33,314 bases of DNA. Origin: Actinomycetes bacterium (GTDB lineage: Bacteria > Actinomycetota > Acidimicrobiia > Acidimicrobiales > Palsa-688). The notes beneath the pieces are model-generated. The model searched no databases and had not been told where the DNA came from. It was given only the letters and a program-made list of their open reading frames with translations. The stretch is taken from contig JAJYLA010000026.1 in the NCBI GenBank assembly GCA_021788115.1, positions 1 through 33,314 on the forward strand, given 5' to 3'. A program made the position numbers and the translations under genes. Position 1 is the stretch's first letter; each line of letters starts with the position of its first letter. This document shows, piece after piece, positions 9,787-18,146 of the stretch.

Positions 9787-10105
9787 ACGCCGCGAGGGCT
9801 CGCGGCCCCCAGACGGTGGCGGGGCCGCCGTTCAAGAGGACGGCCACGCCGAGCGCCTCGGCGACCTCCGCCTCGGTGGCTCCCTGGCGGGCTGCTCCGC
9901 GTGCGTGCGAGGCGATACAGCCGTCGCACTGGCGGCTGACGCTGACGGCGAGGGCGATGAGCTCCTTGACCTTCCCGCTGAGGGCCCCGTCGGCGAGGGC
10001 GGCGGCCCGCATCGATGCGTACGCCCCGATCACGTCGGGCACGTGCTCCCGCAGCTCGCGTGCGGGCCCCCTCAGCTCGCCGAGCACCTCGTTCGGATGG
10101 ATCAT
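9755..10105 (-). CDS. AhpD-like / carboxymuconolactone decarboxylase family protein
   Basis: A 116-residue all-alpha protein of the AhpD/CMD fold. The redox motif C-x-x-C with trailing His is present as CDGCIASH, which marks the AhpD-type branch (alkylhydroperoxidase, thiol-disulfide chemistry) rather than true decarboxylases. ATG 10105 is chosen because AAGGAG lies 6 nt upstream. The gene is divergent from nitrobindin, and its 3' end runs 32 bp into the end of the serine hydrolase gene on the other strand. The physiological substrate is unknown; peroxide or reactive-nitrogen detoxification is a reasonable guess. Confidence 0.88.
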   Translation of the reverse strand: MIHPNEVLGELRGPARELREHVPDVIGAYASMRAAALADGALSGKVKELIALAVSVSRQCDGCIASHARGAARQGATEAEVAEALGVAVLLNGGPATVWGPRALAAFKELAGPPES

Positions 10106-10306
10106 CCATGGCTCCTTCCGTCTCGCAGGGTCGAGTGTCGCATGCCGGTCGCGCCCCACGTGCCGCGTCCCACTAGGCGCCGGCGCCGCGCCGTGAGGGC
10201 ATTGTCGCCGCCCGGGCACCCGTCCGGCGACCCGGGCGGCAGCCTTTGCACGCGGCTGTAGCCTTTTGCCGGGCCTCGACCGCAGAAGAGCGAACGAAGG
10301 GACACC

Positions 10307-10795
10307 ATGACCTCACCGGGGTACACCCACGCCGTCCACCCCGACCTCGCAGGGCTGGCCGCGCTCCTCGGCACCTGGACCGGGTCAGGCCACGGCAGCT
10401 ATCCCACGATCGAGCCGTTCGACTACGAGGAAACGGTGTCCTTCGAACACGCCGGCCGGCCGTTTCTCGTCTACAGGCAGACGACCCGGAACCCGCAGGA
10501 CGGCCGGCCCCTGCACACCGAGACGGGTTACTGGCGCGTCCCTCGCCCCGGCCGGGTGGAGGTGGTCCTCGCCCACCCGACGGGGATCGCCGAGGTGGCG
10601 GAAGGACCCTTCGACGGCCGGCGCATCGCGCTGCGCTCGACGCAGGTCGCGCTGACGTCCAGCGCCAAGAGCGTGACCGCGCTCGAGCGGGACTTCGAAC
10701 TCGACGGGGACGTGCTCCGCTACGACCTGCGGATGGCGGCCGTGGGCCAGCCCCTCACGCACCATCTCCACGCCGAGCTTCGGCGTAGCCCCTAA
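10307..10795 (+). CDS. Nitrobindin (FABP-like heme protein, peroxynitrite isomerase family)
   Basis: A 162-residue beta-barrel protein. The signature GxWxGxG appears as GTWTGSG (22-28), followed by the typical YPTI segment, and the C-terminal HHLHAEL holds the candidate proximal heme His (His155). Bacterial and human nitrobindins bind ferric heme and isomerise peroxynitrite to nitrate. Length and motif order fit the family. GAAGGGA lies 5-6 nt before the ATG. The divergent neighbour is an AhpD-like protein, consistent with an oxidative or nitrosative stress role. The 200-bp upstream gap shows no clear promoter pair. Confidence 0.9.
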   Translation: MTSPGYTHAVHPDLAGLAALLGTWTGSGHGSYPTIEPFDYEETVSFEHAGRPFLVYRQTTRNPQDGRPLHTETGYWRVPRPGRVEVVLAHPTGIAEVAEGPFDGRRIALRSTQVALTSSAKSVTALERDFELDGDVLRYDLRMAAVGQPLTHHLHAELRRSP

Positions 10796-11010
10796 GCTGG
10801 TCGCGGCCGCCCGGCGCAGATCGCACCTGCGGCAAGGTGTACCCGACCACCGTGGCAGAGACGCTCGCCCACCTCCCCAGAGTCGCCCTCGACGCCGCCG
10901 GGCCCCACGGGGCACGCCCTGGCCCTCGTCCGGTCGACCCGGGCGTGAGGCCGGCCGGCGACCATGCCGGGTCGCGCCGCCCTGCGCGCCACCACCCGAT
11001 CGGCGGCTGA

Positions 11011-12660
11011 GTGCCTGGCGAGCTGTCCGGGCTGCTCTTTGTGCTGCCACGCCTGCCCCTCGAGGTGCGGTCGCTGGCGACCCTCGCAGGCTCGGGGATG
11101 CTCGGAGTGCCGCGCCCCGACCGGCTGCTTGCCGTCGCCGGCGCCGTCCGGCGGTACGGCACCCTCGGCGCGGCGGCGACCGTCGGAGCGGCGCTCCACG
11201 GTGACCGCCCGGCGGTCGTCGACGAGGCGGGGACCATCACCTTCGGCGGGGTCGAGCGGCGCTCCAACGCTGTCGCCCACGCCCTTCGCGCCCGGGGGGT
11301 GCGCACCGGGGACGGCGTCGCGATCCTCTGCCGCAACCACCGGGGCTTCTACGACGCCGCCTTCGGGGCGCTGAAGGCGGGGGCCCGGGTGCTGCTGCTC
11401 AACACCGACTCCGCAGGCCGCCGGCTCGCCGCGGTGTGCGAGCGCGAGGGGATCAAGGTCCTGGTCCACGACTCGGAGTTCGCCGCCGACGCGCAGGGAG
11501 TCGACGCGGCGAAGGGGCGGTTCGTGGCGTGGACCGGCGGCGACGCGCCTCCCGGTGACGCCATGCGGCTGGAGCAGGTGATCGCCGCCGGCAACCCGGC
11601 AGCGCCGCGCGCGCCGGCGCGCCATGGCACGATCGTGATACTGACGAGCGGCACCACGGGGATCCCCAAGGGTGCGGCGCGCTCGCAGCCCCGCTCGCTC
11701 AACGCGCCGGCGGCGCTGCTGTCGCGTATACCGCTGCGCGCCGGCGGCACGACCTTCGTCGCTGCGCCGGTCCATCACGCATGGGGCCTGGCCATGTCGG
11801 TCCTGTCGCTGGCGCTCGGCTCGACGGTCGTCCTGCGCCGGCGATTCGACGCCGACGGCACCCTCACCGCCCTCGCCGAGCACCGCTGCGACGCCCTTGT
11901 GCTTGTCCCGGCCATGCTCAACCGGCTGCTGTCCCTCGGCGACGAGCGCATCGCAGCCGCGGACCTCTCGGCGCTGCGGATCATCGCGTCGAGCGGCTCG
12001 AATGTCGATGCTGCGCTCTCCACGCGGGCCATGGACGCGTTCGGGGACGTGCTCTACAACCTGTACGGCTCCACGGAGGTCGCGTGGGCGACCATCGCGA
12101 CGCCCGACGACCTGCGGGCCGCACCCGGATGCGCCGGCCGGCCGCCGCTCGGCACCACGGTGCGCGTCCTCGGTTCGGACGGCACGGCGGTGCCCGCCGG
12201 CACGACGGGGCGTGTGTTCGTCAAGAGCGGCGTGGAGTTCGCGGGCTACACGGGCGGGGGCGGCAGGGAGGTCCTCCACGGCCTCATGTCCACCGGCGAC
12301 CTCGGCCACTTCGACGCAGAAGGCCGCCTTTTCGTCGACGGCCGCGAGGACGACATGATCGTGTCCGGGGGCGAGAACGTCTACCCGGCGGAGGTGGAGC
12401 GCCTCCTCGGCGCCCACCCCGCCATCCTCGAGGCCGCGGTGGTCGGTGTGGCCGACGAGCGTTTCGGCCAGCGGCTCGCCGCGTACGTGGTGGTGCGCCC
12501 CGGCCACTCCCTCGGGGCCGACGGGGTGAAGGACTACGTTCGTTCCCATCTCGCCGGTTACGAGGTCCCCCGCGACGTGACGTTCGTCGACAACCTGCCG
12601 CGCAACCCTTCCGGCAAGGTCGTCAAGCGCCGGCTCGGGCGCGACGAGGAGCTCCCGTGA
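11011..12660 (+). CDS. AMP-binding acyl-CoA synthetase (FadD-like)
   Basis: A 549-residue ANL-family ligase, distinct from the one at 4553-6106. Motifs: phosphate loop ILTSGTTGIPKGAARS near residue 212, YGSTEVAWA near 350, STGDLGHFD, DGREDDMIVSGGENVYP near 446, and PRNPSGKVVKRRL at the end with the catalytic Lys. A hydrophobic N-terminal 60 residues before the conserved domain suggests membrane association. GTG 11011 is the earliest possible start because an in-frame TGA lies directly before it; no strong ribosome-binding site is visible. It overlaps the UbiB-like gene by 4 nt and probably shares its transcript and the acyl-CoA dehydrogenase pathway. Confidence 0.9.
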   Translation: MPGELSGLLFVLPRLPLEVRSLATLAGSGMLGVPRPDRLLAVAGAVRRYGTLGAAATVGAALHGDRPAVVDEAGTITFGGVERRSNAVAHALRARGVRTGDGVAILCRNHRGFYDAAFGALKAGARVLLLNTDSAGRRLAAVCEREGIKVLVHDSEFAADAQGVDAAKGRFVAWTGGDAPPGDAMRLEQVIAAGNPAAPRAPARHGTIVILTSGTTGIPKGAARSQPRSLNAPAALLSRIPLRAGGTTFVAAPVHHAWGLAMSVLSLALGSTVVLRRRFDADGTLTALAEHRCDALVLVPAMLNRLLSLGDERIAAADLSALRIIASSGSNVDAALSTRAMDAFGDVLYNLYGSTEVAWATIATPDDLRAAPGCAGRPPLGTTVRVLGSDGTAVPAGTTGRVFVKSGVEFAGYTGGGGREVLHGLMSTGDLGHFDAEGRLFVDGREDDMIVSGGENVYPAEVERLLGAHPAILEAAVVGVADERFGQRLAAYVVVRPGHSLGADGVKDYVRSHLAGYEVPRDVTFVDNLPRNPSGKVVKRRLGRDEELP

Positions 12661-14168
12661 GCGCCGGCGTCGACCCGGCGCCCCTGGCGGGACCCGTACC
12701 CGCCGGCGGGCCGGGGTTCCCCGAGGAGCCCGTCCCCCGCCACGCCGACGGCCACTTCGGCACCGCCGGGGTGCTCAGCCACTTCCGAGGCCCCTACGCC
12801 GGCGGGCCACCGGCAGGTGATCTGGAGGTGCACGTCCCGCCCATCGGGACCTTCGGGTTGCGCGAGCTGCTGCGGATGGTCGTGGTATACGTCGTGCTCG
12901 TCGCGTCGATCACGCGTTCCCTCGCCGGCTGGCTCGTGCGGCCCTGGAGTCGAAGCCCGTCGTCGGCGGCGTCCGAGGGGGCGATCGACGCCTTCGTGCG
13001 CCTCGGGCCGACCTACGTGAAGGCCGGTCAGATCGTCGCGTCGTCCCCCGGGCTGTTCCCCAAACCCTTTGCCGTCGCAGCGCAGCGGTGCCTCGACGAG
13101 GTCCCCCCCTTCGAGGGCAAGACCGCTCGCGAGATGATCCGCAAGGACCTGGGGCGCCCGCCGGCGCAGATCTTCAAGCAGTTCGACGACGTGCCGCTGT
13201 CTGCGGCGTCGATCGGCCAGGTCCACGCGTGCGTCCTGCCGGACGGACGCGAGGCGGTCATCAAGCTGCAGCGCCCCCACATACGCAAGCTGATGACGAC
13301 CGACCTGCGGATCATGCACCGGCTGGCGAAGACGCTGGAACGCCACCTCCAGTTCGCCCGCAACGCCAACGTCACCGCCGTCGTCGAGGAGCTCTACGAC
13401 ATCACCTTCGGCGAGCTCAACCCTGCTCTCGAGGCGTGGCGCCAGCAGCGCTTCCGCGACAACATCGGGGCCTTCGGCGACAACCGGTGGGTGACGGCCC
13501 CCGAGATCTACTGGGACTACTGCGGGCCGCACATGATCTGCATGGAGCGGATGTCGGGCACGCCGATCGACGACTTCGAGACCATACGCGAGCAGGGCGT
13601 GGACGGGGAACTGGTCATGCGCCGCGGCGCCAAGACGTGGCTCGAGGCCGTCGTCGTGCACGGCCCCTTCCACGGCGACATGCACGCCGGCAACCTGTGG
13701 GTCCTCGACGACGGGCGGGCCAGCTACCTGGACTTCGGCATCATGGGCGAGCTGCCACCCGAGTTCCGCCAGCTGATCAAGGACCTCTTCTACACGTTCC
13801 TCTTCGACCAGGACTTCGCCCGCATCGCCCGCGCGTACAAGCGCCTCGGGTTGATCGGCGAGGACACGGGCACCGACGAGGAGGTCGGGCTGCGGATGCG
13901 GATGGTCATCGCGCCGATGCTCGGCACCGCGAGCAGCATGAGCCTCGGCGACTTCATCGTGCTGGCCCTCGACATGATGAAGCAGTACGGCATGACCGCC
14001 CCCAAGGAACTGGCGCTCTTCTCGAAGCAGATGCTCTACATGGAGCGCTACATCAAGGGACTCGCCCCCGGCTGGCAGCTCGCGTCCGACGTCTTCCTGG
14101 TGAAGAACATCTTCCCTGACGAGGCGGCCAAGAAGGCCGCCGAGCTCGGCATCGTCTTCCCGGACTGA
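12657..14168 (+). CDS. ABC1/UbiB (ADCK-like) atypical kinase family protein
   Basis: A 503-residue protein of the UbiB family. The family KxGQ motif is KAGQIVASSPGLFP near residue 121, the Ala-rich nucleotide loop is SAASIGQVHA near 183, the Lys is in AVIKLQRP, the catalytic loop is HGDMHAGN near 339, and the metal motif is DFG. UbiB proteins are ATPases that support isoprenoid-quinone or other lipid handling. There is one hydrophobic stretch near residues 70-92, but the usual C-terminal pair of membrane helices is absent. The GTG start overlaps the acyl-CoA synthetase stop (GTGA). Placement between acyl-CoA synthetase and acyl-CoA dehydrogenase suggests a lipid role; the exact function is not known. 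Confidence 0.9.
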   Translation: MSAGVDPAPLAGPVPAGGPGFPEEPVPRHADGHFGTAGVLSHFRGPYAGGPPAGDLEVHVPPIGTFGLRELLRMVVVYVVLVASITRSLAGWLVRPWSRSPSSAASEGAIDAFVRLGPTYVKAGQIVASSPGLFPKPFAVAAQRCLDEVPPFEGKTAREMIRKDLGRPPAQIFKQFDDVPLSAASIGQVHACVLPDGREAVIKLQRPHIRKLMTTDLRIMHRLAKTLERHLQFARNANVTAVVEELYDITFGELNPALEAWRQQRFRDNIGAFGDNRWVTAPEIYWDYCGPHMICMERMSGTPIDDFETIREQGVDGELVMRRGAKTWLEAVVVHGPFHGDMHAGNLWVLDDGRASYLDFGIMGELPPEFRQLIKDLFYTFLFDQDFARIARAYKRLGLIGEDTGTDEEVGLRMRMVIAPMLGTASSMSLGDFIVLALDMMKQYGMTAPKELALFSKQMLYMERYIKGLAPGWQLASDVFLVKNIFPDEAAKKAAELGIVFPD

Positions 14169-14200
14169 CACCCCCCGGCGGCGCTCGCGGGCCGCCGCGC

Positions 14201-14206
14201 TACGGT
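14201..14206 (+). promoter_or_regulatory. -10 box for leaderless acyl-CoA dehydrogenase mRNA
   Basis: TACGGT lies 7 nt before GTG 14214, with no Shine-Dalgarno between. The gene therefore probably has its own promoter in the 45-bp gap after the UbiB-like gene. Confidence 0.55.
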
Positions 14207-14213
14207 TCGGGTC

Positions 14214-15446
14214 GTGGACGAAGCGCAGGTCCGCCGGGAGATTCGCGGCTGGGTGGGGGCGAACTGGGACCCGGCCCTGCCGCTCGTCGAGTGGCGCCGC
14301 CGGCTGGTGCGGTCGGGCTGGGCCGTCCCGTCGTGGCCGTCCCGGTGGTTCGGCCGGGACCTGCCCGCCTGGGCGGACGGCGTGGCGGCCGGCGAGGTCC
14401 TCGCCTGCGGCGCGGTGGGCCTGCCTGTCGGGGTGGGCGCCTGGCTGGCGGCTCCGACCGTGCTCACCCACGGACCCGACGCCGTCCGGGAGCGCTTCCT
14501 GTGGCCGGTGCTCACCGGCGAGGAGACGTGGTGCCAGCTGTTCAGCGAGCCGGGGGCCGGCTCCGACCTGGCAGGGCTCAGCACCCGGGCGGAGCTCGAC
14601 GGCGACGAGTGGGTCGTCAACGGGCAGAAGGTCTGGAACACCAGCGCCCACCACGCTGACCTCGGGATGCTCGTGGCCCGCACCGACTGGGACGTCCCCA
14701 AGCACGACGGGCTCACCTACTTCGCGCTGCCGATGCGCCAGCCCGGCGTGGAGGTGCGCCCGCTGCGCCAGATGAACAACCACGCCTCCTTCAACGAGGT
14801 GTTCCTCACCGACGCGCGCCTCCCGCGCGACCACGTGGTCGGCGCCGTCGGGGACGGCTGGCGCGCCGCGCTGACCACCCTGGCGTTCGAACGGCGCTTC
14901 GGCGCCACGGCCCGGCCGCAGTACGGGGGCACCGGGCGCGCCCTCGAGGAGGCCCGCGCCGAGGCCGAGGAGCACTTCGCCGTCTACCGGTGGTACCCGC
15001 AGCGGGCAGGGCGGCCCGACCTCCTCGTGGAGCACGCCCGCGTCGCGGGGGCGGCCGCCGATCCGGTCGTACGCCAGCAGACGGCGCGCGCCCTCGCCGC
15101 GCAGCGGGCCGGCGGATGGACCGCCGAGCGGGCCCGGGCCGCCCGCGCCCTCGGCGGGGCGCCGGGCTCGGAAGGCTCGATCGGCAAGCTCGCCACCAGC
15201 GTGGTCGCGCGCCAGGCGGCAGCGGCGCACGCTGCGATCGCCGGAGCGGCGGCGATGCTGGCCGGTGCCGACGGCCCGCTCGGAGGGGTGGTCTCCGAGA
15301 TCCTCGTGTCGGTCCCGGCCCAGTCGATCGCCGGGGGCACCGACGAGATCCAGCGCAACATCATCGGCGAGAAGGCCCTCGGCCTGCCCCGCGAGCCGTC
15401 CGCCGATCGGGGCCGGCCGTTCCGGGAGGTCCCCCGCAACAGCTGA
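14214..15446 (+). CDS. Acyl-CoA dehydrogenase
   Basis: A 410-residue FAD-dependent dehydrogenase introducing a trans double bond into acyl-CoA. Family motifs are clear: QLFSEPGAGSDLAGL near residue 105 (FAD/substrate contact), VNGQKVWNTSAHHAD, and the C-terminal GGTDEIQRNIIGEKALGLP. Electrons would pass to the EtfAB pair encoded at 18147-19914. The substrate class cannot be assigned; the family includes fatty-acyl, branched-chain and steroid side-chain enzymes. GTG 14214 is chosen from the leaderless -10 box and because the helical N-terminal domain starts there. Confidence 0.93.
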   Translation: MDEAQVRREIRGWVGANWDPALPLVEWRRRLVRSGWAVPSWPSRWFGRDLPAWADGVAAGEVLACGAVGLPVGVGAWLAAPTVLTHGPDAVRERFLWPVLTGEETWCQLFSEPGAGSDLAGLSTRAELDGDEWVVNGQKVWNTSAHHADLGMLVARTDWDVPKHDGLTYFALPMRQPGVEVRPLRQMNNHASFNEVFLTDARLPRDHVVGAVGDGWRAALTTLAFERRFGATARPQYGGTGRALEEARAEAEEHFAVYRWYPQRAGRPDLLVEHARVAGAAADPVVRQQTARALAAQRAGGWTAERARAARALGGAPGSEGSIGKLATSVVARQAAAAHAAIAGAAAMLAGADGPLGGVVSEILVSVPAQSIAGGTDEIQRNIIGEKALGLPREPSADRGRPFREVPRNS

Positions 15447-15459
15447 GGCGGCGGCCCTC

Positions 15460-16146
15460 TCAGCCCCCACCGGCGAGCTCGGCGGCGCGGGCGAGCACCG
15501 AGTCGAGCATCCCCTCGGTGAGGCGCCCGGTGAAGGTGTTCTGCTGGCTGGGGTGGTACGAGCACACCAGCGATCCGCCGCCGGGCACGGCAAGCTCGAC
15601 GCCGTGGCCGAACGCGGGGCGCCTCGCCACGCCGAGCAGGCGGCACGCCGCGTCGTACGCGAAGCGACCCAGGGCCACGAACACCCTCGCCGAGGGCAGC
15701 AGCCCGACTTCGCGCACCAGGAACGGGAAGCAGCGGTCCCGCTCGGAGGGCGTCGGCCGGTTGGCGGGCGGGGCGCAGCGCACCGCCGAGCACACCCACA
15801 CGCCCCGCAGACGCAGCCCGTCGTCGCGAGAGACGCTGACGGGCTGGTTGGCGAGCCCGCAGCGGTACATCGAGGCGAACAGCCAGTCCCCCGACCGGTC
15901 GCCGGTGAAGATCCGCCCGGTGCGGTTGGCGCCGTGCGCGGCGGGCGCCAGGCCGACCACGACGATGCGGGCCCGCAGGTCGCCGAAGCCGGGCACCGGG
16001 CGCCCCCAGTACTCCTGGTCGGAGAAAGACGCCCGCCTCGTGGCTGCGACCTCCTCCCTCCACGCGACGAGTCGCGGGCAGGCCCGGCACGAGGAGATCT
16101 CCGCCGACAGGCCCCGCATCGCCGCCGAAGCGTGGGGTGGTTGCAC
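15460..16146 (-). CDS. Family-5 (UdgB-type) uracil-DNA glycosylase with Fe-S cluster
   Basis: A 228-residue DNA repair enzyme that removes uracil and other deaminated bases. The N-terminal C-x-x-C is CRACPRL (Cys20, Cys23), part of a four-Cys iron-sulfur site; motif A is GLAPAAHGANRTGRIFTGD with family-5 residues, and motif B is HPSQQNTFTGRLT. These separate it from family-4 enzymes. GTG 16146 is preferred because a TAGTGT -10 box lies 7 nt upstream (leaderless). ATG 16119 (219 residues) and ATG 16176 are alternatives; the latter would overlap the divergent gene's start codon. It is convergent with the acyl-CoA dehydrogenase gene, 13 bp apart. Confidence 0.9.
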   Translation of the reverse strand: MQPPHASAAMRGLSAEISSCRACPRLVAWREEVAATRRASFSDQEYWGRPVPGFGDLRARIVVVGLAPAAHGANRTGRIFTGDRSGDWLFASMYRCGLANQPVSVSRDDGLRLRGVWVCSAVRCAPPANRPTPSERDRCFPFLVREVGLLPSARVFVALGRFAYDAACRLLGVARRPAFGHGVELAVPGGGSLVCSYHPSQQNTFTGRLTEGMLDSVLARAAELAGGG

Positions 16147-16153
16147 GCCCCAG

Positions 16154-16163
16154 ACACTAGGTT
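16154..16163. promoter_or_regulatory. Overlapping divergent -10 boxes (UDG and phosphomutase)
   Basis: In the 28-bp gap ACACTAGGTT reads as TAGTGT on the minus strand (16154-16159), 7 nt before GTG 16146, and as TAGGTT on the plus strand (16158-16163), 11 nt before ATG 16175. The two boxes share the central TA. Confidence 0.5.
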
Positions 16164-16174
16164 GGCCAGGCGAC

Positions 16175-16870
16175 ATGGCGCCGCCGACCACCCTCGTGCT
16201 GCTCGTCCGGCACGGCACCACGCCGACCACCGGGCAGGTCCTGCCGGGGCGCGCCCCCGGCCTCCACCTCGCCGACGCCGGCCGGGAGCAGGCGGCGAGC
16301 CTCGGAAGCCGCCTGGCCGCGTGGGTGAGCCCCGCCGCGGGGTCCCCGGACGGCGCCGGGCCCCTTCCCCGCCGCCGGCGGCCGCCGCGCCGATCCGTCG
16401 ACGCCGTGTACGCCTCCCCCCTCGAGCGGGCCCGCGAGACGGCCGCCCCCATCGCGGCGTCGCTCGGGCTGCGGGCGCGCGTGGTACGAGACCTCACCGA
16501 GTGCGACTTCGGGGAGTGGACCGGCGCCGAGCTGAAGAAGCTCGCCAGGCTGCCCGAGTGGGCAGCCGTGCAGCGCTACCCGAGCGGGTTCCGCTTCCCC
16601 GGAGGGGAGTCCCTCGCGGGGATGCAGGCCCGGATGCTCGCGGCGGTGTCCGCCCTCAGCGACCGCCACCGGGGCGGCACGATCGTGGTCGTCTCCCACG
16701 CCGATCCCATCAAGGCGGTGGTCGCCGACGCCCTCGGCGCGCACCTGGACCTCTTCCAGAGGATCGTCATCTCCCCCTGCTCGCTGAGCGCCGTCGCGTA
16801 CGGCCCGTCGGGGCCGAGGGTGCTGACCGTCAATGCGACGGGCTCGCTGGGCGACCTGGTGGCCTCGTGA
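16175..16870 (+). CDS. MSMEG_4193-type histidine phosphatase / putative phosphomutase
   Basis: A 231-residue member of the histidine phosphatase superfamily. The catalytic RHG appears in LVRHGTTP (Arg12, His13), the second conserved block is DLTECDFGEWTGAELKKLA, and the later catalytic His is in VVSHADPIKAV. Together with the next two genes it forms the three-gene cluster known across actinobacteria as MSMEG_4193-like phosphomutase, DUF3090 and SCO1664. A low-complexity Arg/Pro insert (SPDGAGPLPRRRRPPRR, around residues 58-74) is unusual for the fold. The true substrate is unknown. Confidence 0.9.
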   Translation: MAPPTTLVLLVRHGTTPTTGQVLPGRAPGLHLADAGREQAASLGSRLAAWVSPAAGSPDGAGPLPRRRRPPRRSVDAVYASPLERARETAAPIAASLGLRARVVRDLTECDFGEWTGAELKKLARLPEWAAVQRYPSGFRFPGGESLAGMQARMLAAVSALSDRHRGGTIVVVSHADPIKAVVADALGAHLDLFQRIVISPCSLSAVAYGPSGPRVLTVNATGSLGDLVAS

Positions 16871-16880
16871 GGAGCGGGGC

Positions 16881-17459
16881 GTGAGCCGCTCGTTCGAGCT
16901 CCCCGAGGTGGAATGGGCGACCGTGGGCACGGTGGGCGCGCCCGGGCAGCGGACCTTCTACCTGCAGGCGCGCCAGGGCGACCGGCTCGTGACGCTGAAG
17001 CTGGAGAAGCAGCAGGTGGCGGCCGTCGCGCAGTTCCTCGGGGAGATCCTCTCGGACCTTCCCCTTCCCGGCGACGTGCCCGACGACAGCACGCTGGAGC
17101 TGGTCGAGCCGGTGCTCGCCGAGTGGGCGGTCGGCGCCCTGCAGCTGGGTTACGACGGCTCCGCGGACCGCATCGTGGTGCTCGCCGAGGAGATCGGCCT
17201 CGAGGAGGCGGAGGCGGTGACCGGCGAGCCCGAGGAGATCGGCGGTGAGCAGTTCGCCGGCGGCCTGGTCGACGAGGAGGAAGCCGAGCGGGCGGTGGGC
17301 CGGTTCGCCCTCACCCGCACCCAGGCGGCGGCCATCGCCCGGCGCGGCTCCACGCTGGTGCAGGCCGGGCGCCCGACGTGCTCGCTCTGCGGGCACCCCA
17401 TCGACCCGGACGGCCACTCGTGCCCGAGGACCAACGGCCACCGCCCGCCGCCTTCGTGA
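16881..17459 (+). CDS. DUF3090 family protein
   Basis: A 192-residue actinobacterial protein of unknown function. The start [18 protein letters not shown] and the segment [22 protein letters not shown] are typical of the family. The C-terminus carries a small probable zinc site, [17 protein letters not shown], with three Cys and nearby His residues. GTG 16881 is chosen because GAGGAG lies 6 nt upstream, 10 bp after the phosphomutase stop. It overlaps the SCO1664-like gene by 4 nt. Conserved linkage of the three genes implies a shared process that is not characterised. Confidence 0.9.
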   Translation: MSRSFELPEVEWATVGTVGAPGQRTFYLQARQGDRLVTLKLEKQQVAAVAQFLGEILSDLPLPGDVPDDSTLELVEPVLAEWAVGALQLGYDGSADRIVVLAEEIGLEEAEAVTGEPEEIGGEQFAGGLVDEEEAERAVGRFALTRTQAAAIARRGSTLVQAGRPTCSLCGHPIDPDGHSCPRTNGHRPPPS

Positions 17460-18142
17460 ACCTGCTCGCCGAGGGGAGCATCGAGGTCCGGGGCCGCATG
17501 CCCTGGAGCAGCAACGGCACGTACCTCGTCACCCTCTCGCGCGGCGACGTGCACGCCGCGGCGGTCTACAAGCCCGCCCGGGCGGAGCGCCGGCTGTGGG
17601 ACTTCCCCCACGGCCTGCACCGCCGGGAGGTCGCCGCGTACGAGCTGTCGCTGGCGCTCGGATGGCCCCTCGTCCCCGAGACCGTCGACCGGGCCGACGG
17701 CCCCCTCGGGGCCGGCTCGCTGCAGCGCTTCGTCGACGCCGACTTCGAGCAGCACTACTTCACCCTGGTCGAGGACCCGGCCCACCACCGGGCGTTGAAG
17801 CGCATGGCCGTCTTCGACGTCACCGCGAACAACGCCGACCGCAAGGGGGGCCACTGCCTCCTCGACGGCGACGGCCACGTGTGGGGCATCGACCACGGGC
17901 TGTGCTTCCACGCCCAGCCGAAGCTGCGGACGGTGATCTGGGACTTCGCCGGGGACCCCATCGACGACGCCGACCTGCGCGACCTCGAGCGGCTCGTCGC
18001 CGGGCCGCTGCCCCCGGCGCTGGCAGCGCTTCTCGAGCCGGAGGAGCGGGCGGCGGTCGTCGCGCGCGCCCGCCGCCTCCTCCGGACGGGCCGGCTTCCC
18101 GAGCCGCGCTCGGAGCGCCCCTACCCGTGGCCGCTGGTGTAG
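17456..18142 (+). CDS. SCO1664 family protein (kinase-like fold)
   Basis: A 228-residue protein distantly related to HipA and phosphoinositide-kinase folds. The likely ATP-contacting Lys lies in [18 protein letters not shown], the catalytic loop is [13 protein letters not shown], and the metal motif is GIDHGLCFH. Known members have no established substrate. The GTG at 17456 overlaps the DUF3090 stop (GTGA) and fits the family start; GTG 17420 would add 12 residues. It ends 4 bp from the convergent etfA. As last gene of the trio it may phosphorylate the substrate that the phosphomutase-like protein later acts on, but that is speculation. Confidence 0.88.
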   Translation: MNLLAEGSIEVRGRMPWSSNGTYLVTLSRGDVHAAAVYKPARAERRLWDFPHGLHRREVAAYELSLALGWPLVPETVDRADGPLGAGSLQRFVDADFEQHYFTLVEDPAHHRALKRMAVFDVTANNADRKGGHCLLDGDGHVWGIDHGLCFHAQPKLRTVIWDFAGDPIDDADLRDLERLVAGPLPPALAALLEPEERAAVVARARRLLRTGRLPEPRSERPYPWPLV

Positions 18143-18146
18143 AAGG

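Noticed and set aside
10837-11010. A 57-codon GTG ORF directly abutting the acyl-CoA synthetase start (TGA followed by GTG), with a TAAGCT box at 10793-10798
   Set aside because: Its composition is Pro/Arg/His-rich and unlike a real protein in this DNA, no ribosome-binding site or family match is evident, and random open frames of this length are common at this GC content.
12558-16157. Minus-strand ORF of about 1200 codons across the UbiB-like and acyl-CoA dehydrogenase genes
   Set aside because: It is a shadow frame due to high GC; the plus-strand genes have clear catalytic motifs.
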